Below, piece after piece: positions 57,649 through 64,000 of a stretch of 64,000 nucleotides of DNA (position 1 is the stretch's first letter; the number at the start of each line of letters is the position of its first letter). The translations under genes were made by a program, and so were the position numbers. This DNA comes from RGIG3701 sp964438515 (GTDB lineage: Bacteria > Planctomycetota > Planctomycetia > Pirellulales > Thermoguttaceae). The notes below the pieces were generated by a model. The model saw only the letters and a list, made by a program, of their open reading frames with translations. It had not been told where the DNA came from and did no database searches. The stretch is from the NCBI GenBank assembly GCA_964438515.1, contig CAYTLK010000004.1:51950-115949 (forward strand), read 5' to 3'.

Positions 57649-58959
57649 ATGTCGAAAGGCAAAATCAGTATCCTCATCGGAGTTGTTTTACTCATCGGAG
57701 CAGCTGTTGCTGCGGTGAGTTTCCTTCCCAAACTTTCATCGGACGGCACGGCGGCAAAGAATGTCCCTGCGCAGAATCCGATGGTACAGAACCGTACGTT
57801 ACAGTCAGCGAAAGTCGCAAAACCAGCAACCGAAGAAAGCGTAACGGTTTCTTCAGAGGGTTCGGACGCAACTTCCAAACGCAATCGTTTTCAGACGGTT
57901 TCCGAACTTTCCGACGACCCCGCGTCGAGTCTCGCACCTTCTGCGTTGAATGCGCCCACATTGGGAGCCGATCCGTATGCGGTACCGTCATTGGACGTTG
58001 CCGTTTCGCCTGCTTCGTCCGATGCTCCTGCTTCGTCCGGCACAGCAGATCCGTTCACGATTCCGGTGGTGACGTCTGGCGAGGGACAGAATACCTCCAC
58101 CGGGACGGTCACCGTGGATTCCGTTTCGCGTGCGGTTGAATTCGGTCTCATCGTTCCGATTTACGAAGTGGATGTGCCGGCCGAAGAGGCGGGAGTGCTT
58201 CGAAATTTGTACGTCGAGGATTTTGAACAGGTGCAAAAGGACGAAAAACTCGTCCAAATCGACGATCGTCAGGCCGTTATGGCGGTGAATGTGGCGGTCG
58301 CGAAGAAAGAGTCGGCTGAAATTCAGATGAAAAACGACGTGAACGTTCGTTACGCGAAAGCCGCTTACGATGTGGCAGACGTTGAAGTCCGAAAGGCCGA
58401 CGAAACCAACACAAAAGTTCCGAATACCGTTCCGGCAATCGAATACAACCGACTCGTCCTCTCGCGGATTCAGGCGAGTTTGCAGATCGAACAGGCGCAG
58501 CAGGATTTGAAAGTGGCGGCCAAAACGTACAACGTACAGATGGCCGAACTCGACGCCGCACAGCTCGACCAGACGAAATTCGAGATTCACAGCCCTCACG
58601 ACGGCGTCGTGATGGAACTGTACCGCAAAGAGGGCGAGTGGCTCAAACCCGGCGACCCCATCCTCCATCTTGTTCAGATGAATCCAATCCGGTACAGTTT
58701 TCGTATCGAGAGCCAGACGCCGCCCGAGTCGATTTTCAGCCAGCCTGTGACGATTTACGTCGCGACGCTCAACCGGGAATTTAAAGGGAAAATAACGTAC
58801 ATTAAACCGTCGCACGACATCGGCGACATGTACCAGGTGTGGGTCGATATTGAAAATACGTGGCAGTCGTATCCGTCTCAGGAAGCGTCCCAAAAGCAGA
58901 AGGGATACTGGGTTTTGCAGCCTGGAATGCGCGCGGAGGTCCGTAAAATCGGGAAGTAA
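57649..58959 (+). CDS. HlyD/RND-type periplasmic adaptor
   Basis: 436 residues. N-terminal membrane helix (ISILIGVVLLIGAAVAAVSF), a Ser/Pro/Ala-rich linker, then a barrel-sandwich adaptor (YEVDVPAEEAGVLRNLYVED and QKDEKLVQIDD, later FEIHSPHDGVVMELYRKEGE) with a long coiled hairpin (about 245-310). It would link an inner-membrane protein to an outer-envelope channel. The ATG at 57649 is preferred because AGGA sits nine bases upstream; an ATG at 57640 directly abuts it. It sits 69 bases after the GAF-HlyD gene. Confidence 0.88.
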   Translation: MSKGKISILIGVVLLIGAAVAAVSFLPKLSSDGTAAKNVPAQNPMVQNRTLQSAKVAKPATEESVTVSSEGSDATSKRNRFQTVSELSDDPASSLAPSALNAPTLGADPYAVPSLDVAVSPASSDAPASSGTADPFTIPVVTSGEGQNTSTGTVTVDSVSRAVEFGLIVPIYEVDVPAEEAGVLRNLYVEDFEQVQKDEKLVQIDDRQAVMAVNVAVAKKESAEIQMKNDVNVRYAKAAYDVADVEVRKADETNTKVPNTVPAIEYNRLVLSRIQASLQIEQAQQDLKVAAKTYNVQMAELDAAQLDQTKFEIHSPHDGVVMELYRKEGEWLKPGDPILHLVQMNPIRYSFRIESQTPPESIFSQPVTIYVATLNREFKGKITYIKPSHDIGDMYQVWVDIENTWQSYPSQEASQKQKGYWVLQPGMRAEVRKIGK

Positions 58960-59083
58960 AACACTTTCGTACACGATTCATCATTTCGTAAAGATGTTTC
59001 ATACGTGTTTCATCGGCCCTGCAAAATCGTTTCCTTTGTTTCCACCGTTTCAACTTTCGTAAGAATGGGACTTAAAAACCTTC

Positions 59084-61315
59084 ATGGCGACACTATCCGA
59101 CAGTTTGGTTTCCAGCAGCGCGCGACGCCTTCCAATTCGCGTTCGGCCTGATTTGAGCGCCAAAAAGCAGCGCTACCTCGGAAAAACGTACTGGATTGTA
59201 AAAGATCCGGTCGGACTGAAATATTATCGATTTCAGGAGGAAGAGTACGCGATTTTGAACATGCTCGACGGGTCCATGTCGCTCGATGAAATTAAAGACA
59301 AATTTCAAAAAAACTTTCCGCCTCAGAAAATCACGCTGGAGGAGCTTTCTCAGTTTATCGGGACGCTTCACCGCAGCGGTCTCATTTTGACGGGTGTGCA
59401 CGATCAGGGGTACCAGCTTTACGAACGAGCGATCAAACGTCGGCGTCAGGAGGTTCTCGGTGCGGCTTCGAACATTCTCTGCATCCGTTTCAAGGGATTC
59501 GATCCCGAACGTTTTTTGAACTGGATGTATCCGTATTTTGCGTGGATTTATGCGCCTTTTACGATGTTTCTGTCGCTTGTGATGATGGTGAGCGCGCTGT
59601 TGCTCGTTCTGACGCAGTTCGACACATTTTACTCAAAACTCCCCAGTTTTTACCAGTTTTTCACACCCGAAAACGGACTCTGGCTCGCGCTGATTCTCGG
59701 TCTGACGAAAGTGATTCACGAGTTCGGACACGGTCTGACGTGCAAACATTTCGGCGGCGAGTGCCACGAAATGGGCGTGATGATTCTCGTTTTGACCCCC
59801 TGTTTGTACTGCAACGTTTCGGACTCCTGGATGCTTCCCAGCAAGTGGCGCCGCGCCGCAATCGGTTTCGCAGGGATTTTCGTCGAGGTGTGGCTCGCGT
59901 CCTTTGCGACGTTTCTCTGGTGGTACTCGAACCCCGGTCTCCTCAACAACATTTGTCTCAACGTAATGTTCATTTCGTCCGTAAGCACCATCATTTTCAA
60001 CGCGAATCCGCTGCTGAGATACGACGGTTACTACGTCCTTTCGGACCTCATGGAAATTCCGAACATGCGGCAAAAGGCCTCCAGTATTTTGAGCCGAAAA
60101 GCCGGCGAATGGTTTCTGGGGCTGGAATATCCGGACGATCCGTTTCTTCCGCAGAGGAATCAGCTCCTTTTTGCACTCTATTCGGTGGCGGCCTCGTGCT
60201 ATCGCTGGGTGGTGACGCTTTCCATCACGATGTTTCTTCTGAGAGTCTTCAAGCCGTACGGTTTGCAGGTGCTGGGACAGGTGATCGTGATTATGTCGCT
60301 GTACGGTCTCGTCGTGATGCCGTTATACAAAATCGGTAAGTTTTTTTATGTTCCCGGACGACTCGAAAAAGTGAAAAAAGTACGTTTTTATTTATCGTTA
60401 TGTGCGTTTCTGGCGCTCATTGGTTTTATCGGGTTTGTGAAGTTGCCGTATCGGATTTTCACGCCTGTAGAGATTCAGTACGAAAACGGCGACACGCTGT
60501 ACGTTCATGTCGCAGGAACGCTGATGGAGGTCTGCGTCGAGCCGGGCGACTGGGTGAAAGAGAATCAGGTCATTGCAATTCTGTCGAATCCCGATCTCGA
60601 TATGCAGATTCAGGAACTCGAACGGGAAGAGAAACGGCTTGAAACGCAGCTCGCGTATCTTCCGGCGCTCAGTAAGCAGGATCCAACGGCCGAAGCGCAG
60701 ATTCCGATTGTGCAAAAGGCGCTCATGGCCGCTCGAAAGGAGCTGGCGCAGAGAAAAACCGATCGCGGCCGTTTGATTATTCGTGCGTCTCGTGAGGGGG
60801 TGGTTGTTCCAGCGGCGCTGACGAAGAAACAGGAACGCGATGGAATGCTTCCTATGTGGTACGGCACACCGTTCGAACAGAAGAATCTCGGTGCTTTTTT
60901 GAATACGGGAGACGCTTTTTGTATTCTCGGCGACCCCGAAAAAATGAAAGCATCGCTTGTCGTCACGCAGTCGCAGAAAGATTTTATCAATCGCGGTCAA
61001 AAGGTGGAAATCAATCTCAACGAGTGTCCGTTTCGCGTTTTTGCCGGTACGACGACGGATGTCGCAACGCAGGAACTGAAAACCGTTTCGCCGCGTCTTT
61101 CGAACAAAAACAAGGGCGAAGTGTCGACGCAGACGGAACAGGACGGAACGGAGAAACCGCAGATTCCTTCTTACAAAGTGGATGTGCCGCTTGAAAATCA
61201 GGATGGACTTTTGCAGGTTGGCGTGACGGGACAGGCGAAAATCTTTGCCGAGCCGCAGACGATCGCGTTCCGCGTCTGGCGCATCATTGCGGAGACGTTC
61301 CACTTCAAAATTTGA
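59084..61315 (+). CDS. PqqD-like / M50 metalloprotease / HlyD-type fusion
   Basis: 743 residues in three parts. Residues 12-105 resemble a PqqD/RiPP-recognition domain (YRFQEEEYAILNMLDGSMSLDEI). Residues 145-460 are a multi-span M50 site-2 protease: HEFGH at 212-216 and LLRYDGYYVLSDL carrying the third zinc ligand. The rest is a HlyD-like arm with lipoyl halves (HVAGTLMEVCVEPGDWVKE and ASREGVVVPA). PqqD-like domains often bind leader peptides of ribosomal peptides, so the enzyme may process and export a peptide. No obvious precursor peptide or radical-SAM gene was found nearby. Confidence 0.88.
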   Translation: MATLSDSLVSSSARRLPIRVRPDLSAKKQRYLGKTYWIVKDPVGLKYYRFQEEEYAILNMLDGSMSLDEIKDKFQKNFPPQKITLEELSQFIGTLHRSGLILTGVHDQGYQLYERAIKRRRQEVLGAASNILCIRFKGFDPERFLNWMYPYFAWIYAPFTMFLSLVMMVSALLLVLTQFDTFYSKLPSFYQFFTPENGLWLALILGLTKVIHEFGHGLTCKHFGGECHEMGVMILVLTPCLYCNVSDSWMLPSKWRRAAIGFAGIFVEVWLASFATFLWWYSNPGLLNNICLNVMFISSVSTIIFNANPLLRYDGYYVLSDLMEIPNMRQKASSILSRKAGEWFLGLEYPDDPFLPQRNQLLFALYSVAASCYRWVVTLSITMFLLRVFKPYGLQVLGQVIVIMSLYGLVVMPLYKIGKFFYVPGRLEKVKKVRFYLSLCAFLALIGFIGFVKLPYRIFTPVEIQYENGDTLYVHVAGTLMEVCVEPGDWVKENQVIAILSNPDLDMQIQELEREEKRLETQLAYLPALSKQDPTAEAQIPIVQKALMAARKELAQRKTDRGRLIIRASREGVVVPAALTKKQERDGMLPMWYGTPFEQKNLGAFLNTGDAFCILGDPEKMKASLVVTQSQKDFINRGQKVEINLNECPFRVFAGTTTDVATQELKTVSPRLSNKNKGEVSTQTEQDGTEKPQIPSYKVDVPLENQDGLLQVGVTGQAKIFAEPQTIAFRVWRIIAETFHFKI

Positions 61316-61751
61316 GCTTATTTATGAATTTTGTACGATTGTTGGCGAGCTTAAACATTTCAGGAATTTGTTACGAGTCGAGTTTTTTGGTTTCGGTTTT
61401 ACGCGCGATTTACCCTACGGGAGAAACGGACTGCGCGTAAAGAATGTACGGTCGCGGGGAGCGGGGCTTTTTGCAGGTGTTTACTGCTCGCAATTTCGCC
61501 CCGGCGCGGGAGTTCCTCGCGCTGCAGCGCTGTTGCTCGCCGCGTCTTACGACCCATCACCCCATCGGACCCATCAACCGGAAAATTCCTAACATTTTAA
61601 ACTGATTTTTGAAGAGAAATCAGTATATATTTGGCGACGTTGTTTTTAAAATGAAACAAAAAAAGAGGCAGCACTCGAAAAAAGTACAGTCTCTTTCTAT
61701 ATTTTCAGCTGAAAACGCACCACTGGCGTCACAAACGGGACGTGATAAAAA
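61316..61751. other. Intergenic stretch with no recognised gene
   Basis: Nothing that looks like a conserved gene. A possible 38-codon frame begins at 61324 directly after the M50 gene but has no visible support. Inverted repeats are present: TTTACGCGC with GCGCGTAAA (near 61400-61441) and GCGCGGGAG with CTCGCGC (near 61505-61525). The region converges on the small basic gene, so terminators are expected here. Confidence 0.4.
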
Positions 61752-61925
61752 TCAGAAACCCAAATTTGCGATTTGCTGTTCGCCGCCGATGGTCAGTTTG
61801 CGCAGTTTTTCAGCGGCGTCTTCTTTGCTCAATGTGCCTTTTTCTACGCGAGCGGCATACTGCGCGACTTTCACTTTACGATGACGACGACGTTTGATTT
61901 CCTTACCACGTTCATTACTGGGCAC
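61752..61925 (-). CDS. Small basic conserved protein (57 residues, DUF6800-like)
   Basis: GTG at 61925 lies six bases after a perfect GGAGGTG, and the stop is at 61752. The product begins VPSNERGKEIKRRRHRKVKV and ends KLRKLTIGGEQ followed by QIANLGF. It is highly basic at the N-terminus and helical after, as in short planctomycete proteins I associate with DUF6800 (name from memory, not searched). It could bind nucleic acid or a ribosome. No partner genes are evident: the neighbours are aat upstream and the M50 gene facing it. Confidence 0.75.
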   Translation of the reverse strand: MPSNERGKEIKRRRHRKVKVAQYAARVEKGTLSKEDAAEKLRKLTIGGEQQIANLGF

Positions 61926-62061
61926 GGGAACACCTCCAAAACAAAAAAATTGAGTGTATTGAAATAAAATATATTCAGTAACAATAAATTATATTTTACC
62001 CGATTTTTTCGTTTCGTCAATGGGGTGGGCACTGATTTCATAAAAAAAAGAAGGGTTTGTA

Positions 62062-62835
62062 CTAAAAGTCTTCCTTTTTCCACGCAAATTCTGAACTGAA
62101 TCGTACTTTTTTCGAAATAACCGCCTTATGAAGCCGACTGAGAAACTCCGCCTGAGGCACAATGTTCAGATGAAACTGTTCCGTGTGCGAATTCGCGACC
62201 TGAACGTCGATGAGCGTAAATCCCAGCGTCTGAAGGTGCCGCACAATCCACGCCAGCGCAACTTTCGATGCGTCCGTTTCGAAATGAAACTTGGATTCTC
62301 CCGCAAAATACGAGCCGATCGCCTCGCCGTAGAGACCGCCGACGAGTCTTTCGCCACGCCAAACTTCCACGGAATGCGCAAAACCCGCCTCATGAAAAGC
62401 GCAAAACGCCTCCACAATGTCGGGCGTAATCCACGTTCCGTCTTCTTCTGGACGTTCAACGGAAGCACAATTTTGAATAACGTCCCGGAAACATTTGTCG
62501 ATGGTGACGGTAAACTTTCCGCTTCGCAGCGTCTGGCGGAGTCGTCGGGAGATGTGGAACGTTTCCGGCTCAATCAGTGCCCGTTCGTGAGGACAAAACC
62601 ACAGTAATGGAACCGTCGGATCGTTTATCGGCCAAGGAAAAATGCCGTGAATGTACGCATCCAGCAGCCATTCAACTCCCAGATTCCCTCCAACCGCCAA
62701 AATTCCATTTTTGTCTGCGAAATACGGCGGCGGAAAATGCGAGTATTTCAGAAGTCCAGCGATATTCGTATGTTCGGAATTTATGTCTTTGGAATTCATA
62801 GGTTCAAAATCAATGTGTTCGGAAGTATTTTTCAT
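62062..62835 (-). CDS. aat: Leucyl/phenylalanyl-tRNA--protein transferase
   Basis: 257 residues. Motifs of the family are in order: FPPPYFADKNGILAVGGNL, LLDAYIHGIFPW, LLWFCPHERALIEPE, WITPDIVEAFCAFHEAGFAHSVEVW region, GGLYGEAIGSYFAGESKFH and DVQVANSHTEQFH. It adds Leu or Phe to N-terminal Arg/Lys of proteins, marking them for ClpAP degradation. The start (ATG at 62835) overlaps the end of the glycosyltransferase gene by 26 bases, so the two are probably co-transcribed. Confidence 0.93.
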   Translation of the reverse strand: MKNTSEHIDFEPMNSKDINSEHTNIAGLLKYSHFPPPYFADKNGILAVGGNLGVEWLLDAYIHGIFPWPINDPTVPLLWFCPHERALIEPETFHISRRLRQTLRSGKFTVTIDKCFRDVIQNCASVERPEEDGTWITPDIVEAFCAFHEAGFAHSVEVWRGERLVGGLYGEAIGSYFAGESKFHFETDASKVALAWIVRHLQTLGFTLIDVQVANSHTEQFHLNIVPQAEFLSRLHKAVISKKVRFSSEFAWKKEDF

Positions 62836-64000
62836 ACCCTTCAACCATCCTTTGTGTGGAAAATTCTTCTGCCCGTGCGCGATTTACCGTCCGACAGTTC
62901 TTCCACTTTTCGGGTTCCTCGATTAAAATTCGACGTATGGCACGCGCCGCGTTTTGAGGCGTTTGAGCGTCGTATTCAATCATGAGGCCGTGCGTTCCGT
63001 CCTCAAAAAATTCGGGAATTCCGCCGACGCGCGTGACGACGCAGGGCAGACCCATCGCCATCGCCTCGACGATGCTTAAGCCCCACGCTTCGTATTTCAC
63101 GCAGTGACAGTACAAGTCGCATTCACTCAGCAGCTGCGGCACATCGCGCACCATTCCGGGAAGAAAAATGCGGTCGGAAAGTCCCATTGTTTCGACTTTT
63201 TGTCGCATTTCGTCCCATAAAACGCCCGTACCGGCCAGAATGAAGCGGATTTTCGGAACGTCTGAAAGTTTCTGTGCGATTTTCAGAAAAAACTCTGGAT
63301 GCTTTTCCGGGTCGAAGCGCGTGGTGAACCCCACAACCAAGTCGTCGTTTTGAATTCCGAACTGATTTCTGTATATTTTTTCTGAATAATGTTCAGGATT
63401 AAAAACGTCCGTTTTCACGCCGTTGAAGACGACGGAGACGAAATTTTTCGGAACATTTTCCCATTCGTAAAGTCGGTCTTTGATGTACTCGCAGACCGCC
63501 AAATAATGATCAAAAACGTCGAGATTTTCCGCAGCATCGTGAATAAATTCCGGCCAATCGTTGTGAACGGCACACGTGTAGCGCGGGCAGTAAGCGCGTT
63601 TGAGCGTCGAACGAATGAAATTCATGTACGAATTGCTGCCGACGAACACCACGTGGTCGTAACGCCTCGTTTTCAGAATTTTTTCGAAAAACGCAACATT
63701 AAACAAACTTCCTGCCAGTTCGGGAACGTCCCACAGGAGGTTTGCGGCCCGGCGCATTTCGGGTTCGTACAGGTTCGGACGTTCGGGATTTCGGCACAAG
63801 ATCGCAACATCCGCAAGAAATTCGTCGTGATTCAGTCCCAGCAGCACGTCTTCCGTGATTTTTTCGCCGCCGCCCAGCGCCATGAGCGCGTGCACGAACA
63901 AAATCCGTTTTTTCCCTTTTTCTTCTTTCGTCAGTTCTGGAATTTCCGTCCGACACAGTTTCCGAAACCAGGAAAAACGCGACAGTTTTTCGATTTTTCG
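62810..64000 (-). CDS. Family 4 glycosyltransferase (5' end outside window)
   Basis: The frame is open from the right edge to a stop at 62810 (396 codons plus stop). RILFVHALMALGGGEK is the typical N-terminal strand-loop of GT-B enzymes, and residues before it in frame (about 33) show that the true start lies outside. The C-terminal half has GFTTRFDPEKHPEFFLK, ILAGTG, and the EX7E motif in EAWGLSIVEAMAMGLP with a nucleotide-sugar loop GGIPEFFEDG. It transfers a sugar from a nucleotide donor, probably for surface polysaccharide. Its stop overlaps the aat start. Confidence 0.9.
   Translation of the reverse strand, partial: RKIEKLSRFSWFRKLCRTEIPELTKEEKGKKRILFVHALMALGGGEKITEDVLLGLNHDEFLADVAILCRNPERPNLYEPEMRRAANLLWDVPELAGSLFNVAFFEKILKTRRYDHVVFVGSNSYMNFIRSTLKRAYCPRYTCAVHNDWPEFIHDAAENLDVFDHYLAVCEYIKDRLYEWENVPKNFVSVVFNGVKTDVFNPEHYSEKIYRNQFGIQNDDLVVGFTTRFDPEKHPEFFLKIAQKLSDVPKIRFILAGTGVLWDEMRQKVETMGLSDRIFLPGMVRDVPQLLSECDLYCHCVKYEAWGLSIVEAMAMGLPCVVTRVGGIPEFFEDGTHGLMIEYDAQTPQNAARAIRRILIEEPEKWKNCRTVNRARAEEFSTQRMVEGYEKYFRTH

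Noticed and set aside
61324..61440. Possible 38-codon gene just after the M50 gene
   Set aside because: No ribosome site, no recognisable similarity and no conserved context.
1..64000. tRNA, rRNA or CRISPR features
   Set aside because: No TPsiC-like or 16S/23S signatures and no regularly spaced direct repeats with unique spacers were seen; the tandem repeats found are coding or single duplications.

Overview
The window (about 52% G+C by eye) most likely comes from a draft genome or metagenome bin of a planctomycete (Planctomycetota), possibly a gut lineage. I base this on the gene complement: a DUF1573 protein, a degenerate J-domain membrane protein, a GAF-HlyD / HlyD / PqqD-M50-HlyD cluster, two GroELs and two GroESs, a PEP-CTERM protein built of autotransporter-type repeats, a tiny basic 57-residue protein and giant repeat-rich secreted proteins. 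No rRNA, tRNA, CRISPR array or complete transposon was recognised. Three runs of 100 N are scaffold gaps. Two are flanked by the same 55 bases on both sides and the third by the same 18 bases. Removing N plus overlap restores one reading frame each time, so each is best read as one gene cut by an assembly artefact.

Layout. 1-3605 (-): a giant secreted glycoside-hydrolase-like gene running off the left edge. 3712-8584 (-): operon rhomboid protease > membrane-anchored oligopeptide-binding-like protein > HEAT/TPR-like protein. 8934-10304 (+): degenerate J-domain, Gln/Met-rich membrane protein. 10411-11463 (-): holA. 11819-13890 (+): secreted beta-propeller glycosidase-like protein and glycerophosphodiesterase. 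14004-15305 (-): hemL. 15436-17492 (-): DUF1573 protein with a long Pro/Ala repeat tail and a structured mRNA leader. 17776-32482 (+): three very large exported proteins, packed end to end, each with a signal sequence, a long predicted periplasmic part and a C-terminal cluster of membrane helices. 32626-37444 (+): an MCE/Mla-type lipid transporter (MlaE with a long N-terminal extension, MlaF, MlaD). 37591-38376 (-): lone ABC ATPase. 38704-44901 (+): chaperone island groEL-groES-groEL2-dnaJ-grpE and a HesB/IscA-like protein, with a non-CIRCE inverted repeat over the groEL promoter. 45001-48806 (-): dhaK-dhaL-lsrF-dus. 49049-50410 (-): second groES and an SDR reductase. 50721-55106 (-): 1461-residue PEP-CTERM repeat protein. 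55525-61315 (+): divergent three-gene GAF-HlyD, HlyD and PqqD-M50-HlyD membrane machine. 61752-64000 (-): small basic protein, aat, and a GT4 glycosyltransferase entering from the right edge.

The two strongest candidates for undescribed biology are the three giant envelope proteins followed at once by the MCE lipid-transport genes, and the PqqD-M50-HlyD machine facing a PEP-CTERM repeat protein. Both assignments rest on architecture and neighbourhood read by eye, not on database searches.
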